Assembly: GCF_003121985.1 (NCBI RefSeq)
Contig: NZ_QEWP01000001.1
Span: 1 to 64,000 of the forward strand
Length of the DNA stretch: 64,000 nt
Reading direction: 5' to 3'
Source of the DNA: Marinilabilia rubra
GTDB taxonomy: Bacteria > Bacteroidota > Bacteroidia > Bacteroidales > Marinilabiliaceae
Of this stretch, positions 9,247 to 18,906 are shown piece by piece (within the stretch, counting starts at the first letter, position 1; every line of letters begins with the position of its first letter). The notes beneath the pieces are model-generated. The model was not told where the DNA came from and ran no database searches. It saw nothing but the letters and a program-made list of their open reading frames with translations. A program made the translations under genes and the position numbers.

Positions 9247-9825
9247 ATGAAAACCAATTACCCAAACCGCCAATCCATCCGGTTAAAAGGATATGATTAT
9301 TCGCAACCGGGCAGATATTTTATCACCCTTTGCACGCAAAACCGGGAATGTTTGTTTGGCGATATACAAAACGGCAAATTGATATTGACCGATGCCGGGG
9401 AAATGGTGAACCATTGGTATTACGAATTGGAAAATAAATTCCCCGATATAAAATGCCACGCCATGGTGGTTATGCCTAACCATTTTCATTGCATTATTGA
9501 AATTGTGGGGGAAACGGGCAGACACGCAGGTCTGCCCCGACGGGTTCGCCCCGAAATGGGAGCCGTTATCCAATGGTTTAAAACGATGACAACGAATGAA
9601 TATATCCGGGGGGTGAAAAACGGGAAATTCCCACGTTTTGATCGTCGTGTGTGGCAACGAAATTATTGGGAACACATTGTGCGCAATGAAAATGAATATA
9701 TGCGCATATCGCAATATATAATTGACAATCCGCAAAAATGGGTCAACGATAAATTAAATAATGGTGATGGAAATGTTGTATTGGAAACCCAATCACCCTA
9801 TAATGAAGAACCCTGGATGATTTAA
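9247..9825 (+). CDS. REP-associated tyrosine transposase (RAYT, Y1 HUH family)
   Basis: Single-domain Y1 transposase of the IS200/IS605-related RAYT group, 192 residues. It has the N-terminal RLxGYDYSxPGxYFIT start typical of Bacteroidota members, the HUH motif in MPNHFHCII (about 76-84), and the C-terminal EYMRISQYIIDNP helix expected to carry the catalytic Tyr. RAYTs nick and join single-stranded REP hairpins and usually occur as single, vertically kept genes. Residues about 89-105 (GETGRHAGLPRRV...) are encoded by an in-frame copy of the REP hairpin. The gene sits between hsdS and hsdR, in the same direction, and so would be co-transcribed with them. Confidence 0.92.
   Translation: MKTNYPNRQSIRLKGYDYSQPGRYFITLCTQNRECLFGDIQNGKLILTDAGEMVNHWYYELENKFPDIKCHAMVVMPNHFHCIIEIVGETGRHAGLPRRVRPEMGAVIQWFKTMTTNEYIRGVKNGKFPRFDRRVWQRNYWEHIVRNENEYMRISQYIIDNPQKWVNDKLNNGDGNVVLETQSPYNEEPWMI
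9511..9541 (+). repeat. REP hairpin copy inside the RAYT coding sequence
   Basis: The 31 bases at 9511-9541 match 9130-9160 upstream of the gene with a single difference (C at 9527 for T at 9146). The stem is GGGCAGAC (9516-9523) and GTCTGCCC (9530-9537). Confidence 0.9.
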
Positions 9826-9840
9826 TAAAAAACAGAAACC

Positions 9841-12800
9841 ATGACTACCTACAAAACCATAGCAGAAACCAACAATTTCATTGTCTTAGATACATACACC
9901 AAATTTTCGGAGGTGAACGATGCACCTGTCGGCTATCAGTCGGAGGCAGACCTTGAGCGGGAATTCATTCAGGATTTAATCAGTCAGGGTTATGAGCATC
10001 TTCCTAGGGTGAGCACGCAGGAGGCCATGCTTGCCAATGTGAGAACGCAGCTTCAACGCCTCAACAATGTGGAGTTTACAGAAGGAGAGTGGCTGCGTTT
10101 TGTGGAGGAATATTTAGACAGGCCCGGTGATACGCTCATCGATAAAACCCGGAAAATACACGACGACTATATTTACGACTTTGTCTTTGACGACGGTCAT
10201 ATCCAAAACATCTACCTGGTAGATAAAAAAATGATTGCGCGGAATAAAGTGCAGGTCATTTCGCAGTTTGAGCAGGCAGGGAGCCAGGCCAACCGGTACG
10301 ATGTTACCATCCTGGTCAATGGCTTACCACTGGTGCAGGTGGAACTGAAAAAGCGGGGTGTTGCCATTTGCGAAGCTTTTAACCAGGTGCATCGGTACAC
10401 CAAAGAGAGCTTCAATGCCAAAAACTCCCTCTTTAAATACTTACAGCTTTTTGTAATATCTAACGGTACCGATACCCGCTATTTTGCCAACACTGTGGAG
10501 CGCAATAAAAACAGCTACGACTTTACCATGAACTGGGCAAAGTCGGACAATACGCTTATCAAAGACCTTAAGGACTTTACAGCCACCTTCTTTCAAAAAA
10601 ACACCCTTTTAAATGTGCTGCTTACCTATTCGGTATTTGATGTAAGTGATACGCTGCTGATCATGCGACCGTATCAGATTGCAGCTACCGAGCGGATCCT
10701 ATGGAAGGTTGCCAGTTCGTATCAGGCAAAACAATGGTCTAAGCCCGAAAGTGGTGGTTATATCTGGCATACCACCGGATCGGGTAAAACCCTCACCAGT
10801 TTTAAAGCGGCACGCCTGGCTACAAAGCTTGATTTTATCGACAAGGTATTCTTTGTGGTCGATCGTAAAGACCTCGACTTCCAAACCATGAAAGAGTATC
10901 AGCGGTTCTCCCCCGATAGTGTGAATGGCTCGGATAGTACAGCTGGTTTAAAAAGAAATATTGAGAAAGAGGACAACAAGATTATCGTTACCACCATTCA
11001 GAAACTCAATAACCTCATGAAAGGTGAGCGTGATTTGCCTGTATTTCAGAAACAGGTGATGTTCATTTTTGACGAAGCTCATCGCTCTCAGTTTGGAGAG
11101 GCACAAAAGAATCTCCGGAAGAAATTTAAAAAGTACTATCAGTTTGGTTTTACCGGCACCCCTATCTTTCCGGAAAATGCTTTGGGAGCAGAAACAACAG
11201 CCGGAGTGTTTGGTCGCGAATTGCACTCGTATGTTATTACCGATGCCATCAGAGATGAGAAAGTACTTAAATTTAAGGTTGACTACAATGATGTCCGGCC
11301 AAAGTTTAAGGCCATAGAGACAGAAACGGATGAGAAAAAGTTAAGTGCAGCCGAAAACAAAAAAGCCTTGCTGCACCCTGTCCGTATCAAAGAAATATCT
11401 CAATACATTTTGCAGCACTTCAGGCAGAAAACCCATCGATTACAGGGGAATGGAAACGGGTTTAATGCCATGTTTGCCGTTAGCAGTGTGGATGCTGCCA
11501 AATGTTACTATGAAGCAATCAACAATCTGCAAAAAGAGAGCGGCAAGCCGTTGAAAATAGCCACCATTTTCTCCTTTGCGGCCAACGAAGAACAAAATGC
11601 CATAGGTGAGATAGCCGATGAGAGTTTTGAGCTCTCTGCCATGGACAGCACTGCAAAGGAGTTTTTAACCCAGGCCATCAACGACTATAACGCCCTGTTT
11701 AAAACCAGCTATGGGGTAGACAGCAAAGAGTTTCAGAACTACTATCGCGACCTTGCCAAGCGCGTGAAGAACAAAGAGGTGGATCTGCTTATTGTGGTGG
11801 GTATGTTCCTGACAGGTTTTGACGCGCCTACCCTCAATACGCTGTTTGTGGATAAAAACCTGCGTTATCATGGATTAATGCAAGCCTTCTCACGCACCAA
11901 CCGAATTTACGATGCCACCAAGACCTTTGGTAATATTGTAACCTTTCGGGATTTGGAGTCGGCAACCGTTGATGCCATTACGCTATTCGGGGATAGCAGC
12001 ACCAAAAATGTTGTACTGGAGAAGAGTTATAAAGAATACCTGGAAGGCTTTACGGATATTGCAACGGGTAAAGCGCGGCGTGGTTACATAGATGTGGTAA
12101 ACGAGCTGAATGAAAAATTCCCCGATCCTGACGAGATCGTCACGGAAAAGGATAAAAAAGAGTTTGCAAAGCTCTTTGGCGAGTACCTCCGCGTTGAAAA
12201 TATTCTTCAAAATTATGATGAGTTTACCCATCTCAAGGCACTGCAAGGTGTTGATACTGATGATCACAAGGCTGTTGAGGAATTTAAGGAAACCCACTTT
12301 GTAACAGATGACGATATAGCTGCCATGCAAGAGGTGGATGTTCCGGAGGAAAGAACGATCCAGGACTATCGCTCCACCTATAATGACATTCGCGACTGGC
12401 TGCGTCGCGAGAAAAGCGGTAAAGAAGGCGAAGAATCGGATATTGACTGGGATGATGTGGTTTTTGAGATAGATTTGCTTAAATCGCAGGAAATCAATCT
12501 GGATTACATTCTTGAACTCATTTTTGAGCACAACAAAAAGACCAAAGATAAGAATGAGTTAATTGAAGAAATTCGCCGTGTTATCCGTGCCAGCATTGGT
12601 AACCGGGCAAAAGAGAGTCTGGTTGTTGATTTTATCAATAATACTGACCTCGATACCATACAAGACAAGGCCGGCATAATAGATTCTTTCTTTGCTTATG
12701 CTCAGGAAAAACAAAAATCAGAGGCATCCGAATTAATTGCAGATGAGGATTTGAACGAAGAAGCTGCCAGGCGGTATATAACGACCTCGTTAAAACATGA

Positions 12801-12948
12801 ATATGCCAGCGAAAATGGTACTGAACTCAATTCTGTTTTACCCAAAATGAGCCCGTTGAACCCTCAATATTTAAAGAAGAAGCAGAGTGTTTTTCAAAAG
12901 ATTGCTTCGTTTGTTGAAAAGTTTAAGGGTGTGGGGGGGCAGATATAA
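9841..12948 (+). CDS. hsdR: Type I restriction enzyme endonuclease and translocase subunit
   Basis: ATP-driven DNA translocase and nuclease subunit, 1035 residues, a full length for EcoR124-like HsdR. The N-terminal nuclease region contains the PD-(D/E)xK elements (DVTILVNG followed by QVELKKRG, about 155-180). The helicase part has Walker A TTGSGKT (311-317), the DEAH box at 411-414 and a TGTP motif III shortly after; a QAFSRTNR motif VI lies near 680. The C-terminal third is helical and binds the HsdM/HsdS core. It lies only 15 bp after the RAYT gene, so the original hsdS-hsdR gap has been widened by the RAYT insertion. Confidence 0.97.
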   Translation: MTTYKTIAETNNFIVLDTYTKFSEVNDAPVGYQSEADLEREFIQDLISQGYEHLPRVSTQEAMLANVRTQLQRLNNVEFTEGEWLRFVEEYLDRPGDTLIDKTRKIHDDYIYDFVFDDGHIQNIYLVDKKMIARNKVQVISQFEQAGSQANRYDVTILVNGLPLVQVELKKRGVAICEAFNQVHRYTKESFNAKNSLFKYLQLFVISNGTDTRYFANTVERNKNSYDFTMNWAKSDNTLIKDLKDFTATFFQKNTLLNVLLTYSVFDVSDTLLIMRPYQIAATERILWKVASSYQAKQWSKPESGGYIWHTTGSGKTLTSFKAARLATKLDFIDKVFFVVDRKDLDFQTMKEYQRFSPDSVNGSDSTAGLKRNIEKEDNKIIVTTIQKLNNLMKGERDLPVFQKQVMFIFDEAHRSQFGEAQKNLRKKFKKYYQFGFTGTPIFPENALGAETTAGVFGRELHSYVITDAIRDEKVLKFKVDYNDVRPKFKAIETETDEKKLSAAENKKALLHPVRIKEISQYILQHFRQKTHRLQGNGNGFNAMFAVSSVDAAKCYYEAINNLQKESGKPLKIATIFSFAANEEQNAIGEIADESFELSAMDSTAKEFLTQAINDYNALFKTSYGVDSKEFQNYYRDLAKRVKNKEVDLLIVVGMFLTGFDAPTLNTLFVDKNLRYHGLMQAFSRTNRIYDATKTFGNIVTFRDLESATVDAITLFGDSSTKNVVLEKSYKEYLEGFTDIATGKARRGYIDVVNELNEKFPDPDEIVTEKDKKEFAKLFGEYLRVENILQNYDEFTHLKALQGVDTDDHKAVEEFKETHFVTDDDIAAMQEVDVPEERTIQDYRSTYNDIRDWLRREKSGKEGEESDIDWDDVVFEIDLLKSQEINLDYILELIFEHNKKTKDKNELIEEIRRVIRASIGNRAKESLVVDFINNTDLDTIQDKAGIIDSFFAYAQEKQKSEASELIADEDLNEEAARRYITTSLKHEYASENGTELNSVLPKMSPLNPQYLKKKQSVFQKIASFVEKFKGVGGQI

Positions 12949-13020
12949 AAACAGTATCTACAGGTTATCTGTAAGGATGCAAATACCGGTTTTCCAAAAA
13001 AACAATGCGTATTGTATATT

Positions 13021-13118
13021 GCAAAGCGGGTTGCAAGCCCGCAGTTTAAGGCCACCCGGATTGGCGCTCAGCTCTGCCGCTTTTGCTCGTCAAAAGAAAT
13101 CCGGGTGAGCAGAGGTTA
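13021..13118 (+). repeat. REP-like dispersed repeat, copy 2
   Basis: GCGGGTTGCAAGCCCGC hairpin (from 13026) followed by a variable middle and 'AAATCCGGGTGAGC'. It fills most of the 12949-13244 gap between hsdR and abiEi; no gene is seen in that gap. Confidence 0.65.
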
Positions 13119-13244
13119 ATAGTTCTATCTTTATTTAAAAATCCTGCAAGCCACCCCGCTTCCAAAATTTTAAAAGAGTTGTTTTTTGTCAACAAACAAA
13201 GAAATCGTAGAATTAATTTGACATTTGCACCAATTTGAGGTATA

Positions 13245-14057
13245 TTGCTCGAAATATTTCTAAAGTTGGCCACTGCAGGATATATAAAAAAACTATTATC
13301 TGTTGAGGAATACTCATTCTCAGTAGATGAACTTCGAAGAGAAACAGGTAAAACGGATACCTCTATAAAGAGAGAACTTGACCGTTTGTCTGAGAAGGGA
13401 GACGTTGTAAATCTGAGAAAAGGATTTTATTTAATAATCACTCCGAGGTATTCCTCTGCTCAAAAGTTACCAATTCAATTATATTGTGAGAAATTATTCA
13501 AATACTTAGATAGAAAGTATTATGTAGGGCTATTCTCTGCGGCAAGATTTCACGGCGCTGGTCATCAACAAATTCAAAGAGACTACCTGCTTACTGAAAA
13601 ACCAAAACTTAACGATATATCAAAAAAAACGATTGATATTCGTTTTTTTACAACAAGTAGGTGGCCGGATAATAATATTCAAATAAAAAAATCAGATGCC
13701 GGAACTTTTAAAATTTCCAGTCCTGCATTAACAATTGCTGATTTAATACATCACCAAACAAAATTGGGTGGTATCAACAGAATGCTTGCGACAATTGAGG
13801 AACTAACCGAAGAGTTAACTGAATCTGACTTGTCAAAGCTATTGAGCGTATATCCTAATAAAAGTACTTTGCAAAGATTCGGATTTTTGCTTGAAGTCCT
13901 TGGTATAGAAGAAGAGTTACAAGAAATGATTTATGCAGAACTAAAATCGGAAAACTTCTTCCCTGTTTTATTAAGCCCGAAATTAGAAGAAAAACCAGGT
14001 GCAGTTCATAATAAGTGGAAAATAGATGTTAATGTAAAATTAGAAAGCGATTTATGA
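13245..14057 (+). CDS. abiEi: AbiEi-family antitoxin (type IV toxin-antitoxin)
   Basis: Antitoxin of an AbiE abortive-infection system, 270 residues. An N-terminal winged helix-turn-helix (about 5-60, with DELRRETGKTDTSIKRELDRL) represses its own operon, and the central and C-terminal domain (LFSAARFHGA...ALTIADLIHH) counteracts the toxin. The start is TTG, supported by a GAGG six bases upstream and by the fit of the N-terminus to the family; no better ATG exists. The end overlaps the toxin start by 4 bp (ATGA), the usual abiEi-abiEii coupling. It belongs to the defence island with the hsd operon. Confidence 0.88.
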   Translation: MLEIFLKLATAGYIKKLLSVEEYSFSVDELRRETGKTDTSIKRELDRLSEKGDVVNLRKGFYLIITPRYSSAQKLPIQLYCEKLFKYLDRKYYVGLFSAARFHGAGHQQIQRDYLLTEKPKLNDISKKTIDIRFFTTSRWPDNNIQIKKSDAGTFKISSPALTIADLIHHQTKLGGINRMLATIEELTEELTESDLSKLLSVYPNKSTLQRFGFLLEVLGIEEELQEMIYAELKSENFFPVLLSPKLEEKPGAVHNKWKIDVNVKLESDL

Positions 14058-14845
14058 TACCTAAACCATATATAGCAAAGTGGCAAGAACAGGAACCATG
14101 GAATGAATTTTCACAGATTGAGCAAGACTTGATTATTTCCCGAACCTTAGTGGAAATATTTTCTGATGACTTCCTGAGAGAGAACCTTGCATTCAGAGGA
14201 GGAACAGCATTGCATAAACTCTATCTTAATCCGGCACCCAGATATTCTGAGGATATTGATTTGGTACAAATAAAAGAAGGTCCAATAAAACCAATAATGG
14301 AAAGGTTAAATGAGGTTATTACCTTTTTTTAAGAAAAAAGAGCAACACAAGTTCGTGGACATGGGGCCAAAGCGTTGTATCGTTTTACTTCGGAATATGA
14401 AGAAATACGAATGCGATTGAAATTGGAGATTAATTGCAAAGAGCATTTCAGCGTACTTGATTGGGTTGATTTTCCTTTTGCAATTGAAAGTGAATGGTTC
14501 TCTGGTAAAGCGGAAATAAAAACATACAATATTAATGAGCTTTTAGGGACAAAACTGCGGGCACTGTATCAAAGAAGAAAAGGAAGAGATTTATTTGACC
14601 TGGATTATTCACGGCAACATATTGATTTGAACTATGAGCAAATTATAGCTTGTTTTAGGGAGTACATTTCTTTTGCCACAGGTAAAAGACCTCCAGGGAA
14701 AAAAGAATTATTGTTAAATATCGAAGGAAAAGAAGATAGTGCAGAGTTTACAGGTGATATGGAAGGATTGCTGAGACCTGAAATTAAATACAATCAGGAT
14801 GATGCTTTTAATTGGTTGAAAAAAGAATTGGTTGAAAAAATATAG
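14054..14845 (+). pseudogene. abiEii: AbiEii-family nucleotidyltransferase toxin interrupted by an in-frame stop
   Basis: The toxin half of AbiE, a nucleotidyltransferase-like protein. The first part (14054-14332) has GGTALHK and RYSEDIDL, the nucleotidyltransferase core motifs. Reading continues in the same frame through a TAA at 14330-14332 into EKRATQVRGHGAKALYRF and then the family's LGTKLRALYQRRKGRDLFDL segment, to a stop at 14843-14845. Without the TAA the protein would be 263 residues, normal for the family. The stop lies in a T7-AAG-A6 run; a single T-to-A change would restore Lys. It is either a genuine inactivation or a sequencing error. A TTG at 14375 could start the downstream fragment, but that lacks the catalytic core. 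Confidence 0.85.
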
Positions 14846-14990
14846 AAGCTTTTTCATCAATTCAGGATTGCAATTAGGAATAACTGTCCGGCTGATTATA
14901 GCTTGTGTTGCCAATTTGCTCTTGGATGAAATCCCGCTGAGCAGTAGCCTGTCAGCCACAGCATATGAATACAATGCTAATATAAAAACA

Positions 14991-15027
14991 AAAGGCCGGT
15001 TGGAATCAATATCCAGCCGGCCTTTTA
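14991..15027 (+). terminator. Terminator downstream of the AbiE operon
   Basis: AAAGGCCGG (14991-14999) pairs with CCGGCCTTT (15017-15025), extended by TTGGA/TCCAG with one mismatch, then a T-rich end. Confidence 0.7.
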
Positions 15028-15172
15028 TTGATCCGTATTAGCTACCAATACCCCGTTAAACTTTTGCAGGGCACCGCAAGCCAGTATTTTGTGTTTGCAG
15101 GTGTTTGTTTGTTAAGATGCATCATTTCAGGATTGTATCAATCATCTTACATCTAAAAATCTATAAATAAGA

Positions 15173-15206
15173 GCTGCTGAAAAAGTCAGCAGCCTCATTT
15201 TTATTT
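15173..15206 (+). terminator. Hairpin with T-run, resembling fused MITE ends
   Basis: GCTGCTGA (15173-15180), loop AAAAG, TCAGCAGC (15186-15193), then a long T-rich run. The stem equals the terminal sequence GCTGAAAAA of the MITE-like elements at 47590 and 50466 joined end to end, so it may be an element remnant that works as a terminator. Confidence 0.55.
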
Positions 15207-15639
15207 TTTTATTGATTTTCTTTTTGGCATTGCCCCAAAAAGAAACAAAATCCCGAATTAAGTTTTGTAAGGTTTTTGTTAGGCCAAAAACCCACAAAAA
15301 CTATTCTCGGGAAGTCCGTTTAAACCTTTCCACCCGCATCAGGCTTAATTTCCGGCTAGCCCGCAAGGCCTGGAAGTCACCCATTAAGCCTTCTCGCCAA
15401 CCGCCGGCCCGGAAAACGGACGGGCCCGCGCGCCTTTTAAATACTAAGATGCGTAGCTGTTTTTAAACAATCTTTCAGAACAAAAACAACTAAAATTTTA
15501 TCCTAAAGAATTTCTCAAGTGCAAAGCTAATTGTGATTCCAAACAAACATCCTTGCACCTCATTTTTGTTAAAGTACCCTCGATGTACTGATGCGTAGAT
15601 ATATAAGTGTTTCTCAGCCAGCCCCAAATAATAAAATGA

Positions 15640-17151
15640 TCAGCTCTTTAACTGCTCATCCTGTTTTAAACTTTTGATTAAGGACAAACTGACCAGCACC
15701 AGGATCATGGCAAAAGGGAAGCCGGTTGAAATAGAAGCCGATTGAAGGGCCGTTAATCCGCCTCCTACTAATAATGCAATGGCAATGGCGCCTTCCATGA
15801 AAGCCCAAAATACCTTTTGTCCTTTTGGGGCATTCAATTTTCCGCCTGCTGTCATCATATCTACCACCAAAGAACCACTGTCGGATGATGTAATGAAGAA
15901 AGTACCCACCAAAACAATGCATATAAATGCGGTGATTTCATATAAAGGCAGAGTCTCCAGCATTTTGAAGAGTCCCACTGAGCTGTCCTGTGCCACGATG
16001 GAGGCAATATCCAGGCTGCCATCTAACTGGAGGTTTAGAGCGGTTCCCCCCAGAACAGACATCCATAAAAAGGAAAAAACAGAAGGAATGACGAGTCCAA
16101 AAACCCCAATTTCCCGGATGGTTCGGCCTTTGGAAATTCTGGCAACAAAAGTTCCCACAAATGGCGACCACGAAATCCACCATACCCAGTAGAACATCGA
16201 CCAGCCTTTAAACCAGTCGCCGGGAGTGCCATACTGATTTCGGAATAAGCTCAATTCAACCAGACCTGAAAGGTAAGTCCCTAAGCTTTCCACAAAACCA
16301 TCGATCAAGCGCAGGGAACTCCCTAAAATCAGCACAAATGCGAATACAACCAGTGCTATGATGATATTGGCATTGCTTAAATATTTGAGTCCTTTATTTA
16401 AACCTGTTACCACCGAGATGGTAGCAATTAATGTTATTCCTATGATGGAACAGACTTGTAAACTGGTGGAGTTCTCCAGTCCAAAATACTCAGATAAGCC
16501 GGTGCTGAACTGCAATGCACCAAAGCCGAGTGAGGTGGCCAGTCCAAAGAGTGTTGCCAAAACAGCCACAATATCAATTATATGGCCTGGCCATCCATTC
16601 AGGCGGTTACCAAATAACGGAACCAGGGTCGATTTTAATGATAATGCTGCGTTCTTGTTAAAGGTAAAATAGGCCAGTGCAATACCGAGCAACATGTATA
16701 TTCCCCAAACATGGAAACCATAATGAAAATAGGTGTTGCGAATGGCCAAACGGGCTTTCTCAACATCCGAGGCCCCTTCAATAATGGGATTGTTAAAATG
16801 CAGCATAGGTTCTGCTACACTAAAATAGACCAGGCCAATGCCCATGCCGGCAGAAAACAGCATTGCGACCCAGGAAAACTTGCTGAAACTGGGTTTCGCA
16901 TCTTTCCCGCCTATTCGGATGTTTCCGAATTTGCTGAATGCCAGATATAGTACAAATATTAAAAAGTAATTGATGCACAGGGAGATGAACCAGCCAAAAT
17001 TACTCGACATATAATACTGAAAACCGGAAAATCCGGCTTCAGCTCTGTCGCTGAAAAGGATGGTTAAACTGACAAATAGAAAGGTGATTATGGCTGCCGG
17101 TATGAAAACCGGTTTTGAAATATCAAAATACTTGTTCTTGAAATTCTTCAT
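15640..17151 (-). CDS. BCCT-family transporter (betaine/choline/carnitine type)
   Basis: Sodium- or proton-coupled symporter for quaternary ammonium compounds such as glycine betaine, in the inner membrane. About twelve hydrophobic segments are visible. Family hallmarks include GMGIGLVYFSVAEP in TM3 and the Trp-rich WWISWSPFVGTFVARISKG segment of TM8. I place the start at the ATG at 17151 (MKNFKNKYFD) because the longer frame to 17259 adds a basic, non-family extension. Length is then 503 residues, normal for BCCT proteins without the long regulatory C-tail of BetP. It stands alone; osmoprotectant uptake is the likely role. Confidence 0.9.
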   Translation of the reverse strand: MKNFKNKYFDISKPVFIPAAIITFLFVSLTILFSDRAEAGFSGFQYYMSSNFGWFISLCINYFLIFVLYLAFSKFGNIRIGGKDAKPSFSKFSWVAMLFSAGMGIGLVYFSVAEPMLHFNNPIIEGASDVEKARLAIRNTYFHYGFHVWGIYMLLGIALAYFTFNKNAALSLKSTLVPLFGNRLNGWPGHIIDIVAVLATLFGLATSLGFGALQFSTGLSEYFGLENSTSLQVCSIIGITLIATISVVTGLNKGLKYLSNANIIIALVVFAFVLILGSSLRLIDGFVESLGTYLSGLVELSLFRNQYGTPGDWFKGWSMFYWVWWISWSPFVGTFVARISKGRTIREIGVFGLVIPSVFSFLWMSVLGGTALNLQLDGSLDIASIVAQDSSVGLFKMLETLPLYEITAFICIVLVGTFFITSSDSGSLVVDMMTAGGKLNAPKGQKVFWAFMEGAIAIALLVGGGLTALQSASISTGFPFAMILVLVSLSLIKSLKQDEQLKS

Positions 17152-17259
17152 TACGATTGTTTGAGATTTAGAGCTACCACTTATTTTTCTGTACTTGAAT
17201 TCGTCCCGGGTGGTATGCTTCAAAATGAAGGCAGGGTGCCTGATAAGTTTTTTACTCAA

Positions 17260-17858
17260 CCGGCACTAAAAATTTGAAATAAGAATTATAGGCAATTTCA
17301 TTGGAGTGGCTTGAGTTATGGCGGAACCTCCAATTCACTACTTTCTGCACCATTTCCGGCAACATCATTTACTTGGCTGGGTTGAAGATTGGCCCATGCG
17401 GCAGTTTGATTCATAAATCTCTTGTAAAAACTATTGGTAAAAAATTTTAAGGGTGCGAAATAAAGGAATTCCTTAAGATTCTTACATCAATACTTTGTTA
17501 AAGTTTTAAAAACAGCTTATGAAGAATTATTTGGTTATTGGTGAGTCGAAAATCCAAATACTTGAAAGCAAGTGTTTTCTCTTTCGGTTTTTGTATTTAG
17601 GGTTTTTTAACAAGTCGATATTGCTGCTGGAGGGAAGGATCTCTTTGCAATATGAAAATGGCGGAGTTGAGCGGCAATTTGTGGATAGTTATCTTTGATT
17701 TCTAATTCTTCATAATTTAGACTTTGCAGCGGGTTGCAAACCCGCAGTTAAGAACAACCGGATTGCCTTTCGGCTATGCCGCTTTGTCTTGCAAAGAAAT
17801 CCGGCTGAGCGGGGTATAGTACCTGATATTCCGAATGGCAGGGACAGATGCACTCGCC
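17260..17858. repeat. Gene-free stretch with REP-like repeat copy 3
   Basis: 17721-17822 holds GCGGGTTGCAAACCCGC followed by a variable segment and AAATCCGGCTGAGCGGGG, the same repeat as at 13021. The rest (17260-17720) is AT-rich, and I see nothing in it. Confidence 0.6.
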
Positions 17859-18893
17859 CTACTGGGGACTGACGTAGGTTGGATCAACGGCGCTTCGGTA
17901 GTAATCGCGAAAACCGAGTACGGCATCTCTGAGATCAGGAACGCCAAGCATTACGTCACCCTCTGTGTAGTAGTCCCGGGAGTAATAGGTTTGTGTTGTA
18001 CCTTCAACAAACTTCACGATTGACATACCTGGCGCGCTAAAAGGAGCTCCGTTAAATTCACCGGACATGGTCCACGTCGCCATATAAATATCGTCTACCA
18101 TAGTCTCGTCCTCGACTGTAGTGTACAGGTCCGACGATCCTGCAAACAGACGGCCCAGAAACTCGGTCATGGTGGCAGGGGTAAAGATGTCGACGATGGG
18201 GTCGTGGTATTCGTAGTTACTCTCCAGGAAGGGGAGTACGTTTGTCCAGTTCCCGGCATTGATCTCGACCAGTTGACGACCAACCACCAGCTGATCCTTA
18301 CTTATCTGTTTTAGAGAACGCAGTTGGTTGTTTTCGGCGTTGAGAGGGACATTCGCGAGTGGGCAGTCATAGGTAGGATCAACAGAGCATCTGTAGTACA
18401 TCCTGAAGCCACCTATTGCCTCATCCAGACCGGGAATAGTGGCCATGATATCGCCTTCGGAATAGTAGTCACGTTGGTAGTACACCTGTGAAGAGTTGGG
18501 TGAGAATTTGAAGATTGAGATCCCTTTGGCCTGATAAGGAACATTGAGGAAATCCCCCGACATGGTCCACGTAGCTGAGTAGATGTCGTCGATGAGGGTT
18601 TCGTCCTCCACAATAGTGACAAGATTGGGAGAAGCATCAGTAATGAGTTGATTGAAGAATGCAGTCATATCCTGAATTCCATAGATGTCAACGATCGGAT
18701 CGTGGTACTCTATGTCGTCCGTATAGTACGGCAGGACTTCATCTACGTTAGGCGCCTGCACTTCGAGCAGGGCACGTCCGATCTCGAGTCTCTCCTGGTG
18801 GAGATTGGTGGAATCGTCTTTTGAACAGGCCTGGCTAATCAGGATCATGACGATGCCGGCGAGCATGGTGAATGCATGGATAAACTTTCTCAT
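17859..18893 (-). CDS. Lipoprotein with two tandem SnoaL/NTF2-like domains
   Basis: A 344-residue lipoprotein. The signal peptide ends in the lipobox LISQAC (Cys about 23). The mature part is an internal duplication: residues about 30-170 and 195-335 each contain a VLP(Y/F)...EYHDPIVDI(Y/F) segment, an EDET..DDIY.ATWTMSG segment and a YY.RDYY.EGD segment, the pattern of SnoaL-like/NTF2-fold domains that bind small ligands. The molecular function is unknown. The gene is preceded by a textbook Shine-Dalgarno site and is visibly richer in GC than its neighbours, both unusual for this genome, so recent transfer is likely. Confidence 0.75.
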   Translation of the reverse strand: MRKFIHAFTMLAGIVMILISQACSKDDSTNLHQERLEIGRALLEVQAPNVDEVLPYYTDDIEYHDPIVDIYGIQDMTAFFNQLITDASPNLVTIVEDETLIDDIYSATWTMSGDFLNVPYQAKGISIFKFSPNSSQVYYQRDYYSEGDIMATIPGLDEAIGGFRMYYRCSVDPTYDCPLANVPLNAENNQLRSLKQISKDQLVVGRQLVEINAGNWTNVLPFLESNYEYHDPIVDIFTPATMTEFLGRLFAGSSDLYTTVEDETMVDDIYMATWTMSGEFNGAPFSAPGMSIVKFVEGTTQTYYSRDYYTEGDVMLGVPDLRDAVLGFRDYYRSAVDPTYVSPQ

Positions 18894-18897
18894 GTAT

Positions 18898-18906
18898 GAC
18901 CTCCTT
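18898..18906 (-). promoter_or_regulatory. Canonical Shine-Dalgarno site
   Basis: On the reverse strand AAGGAGGTC lies four bases before ATG. Strong sites like this are rare in Bacteroidota, whose genes here mostly have A-rich leaders; it marks the downstream lipoprotein gene as unusual. Confidence 0.8.

Larger units (their letters stand above)
14846..15639. other. Gene-free stretch with two terminators and an odd GC-rich block
   Basis: Contains the terminators at 14991-15027 and 15173-15206. From about 15300 to 15440 base composition jumps to high GC (cleaned 'CCGGCCCGGAAAACGGACGG' type text) between AT-rich flanks. An 84-codon open frame (15212-15466) spans it but is Arg/Lys/Pro-rich with no recognisable motif, so I do not call it a gene. 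Confidence 0.5.

Noticed and set aside
14321-14340. Programmed frameshift at the T7-AAG-A6 run in AbiEii
   Set aside because: The parts before and after the stop are in the same frame, so a frameshift is not needed; a simple stop codon explains it.
15212-15466. 84-codon gene
   Set aside because: It is basic and Pro-rich without motifs, crosses a sharp GC change and follows a terminator-like hairpin; more likely chance.
18413-18637. Reverse-strand frame inside the SnoaL lipoprotein gene
   Set aside because: It is a shadow of the larger gene in another frame.
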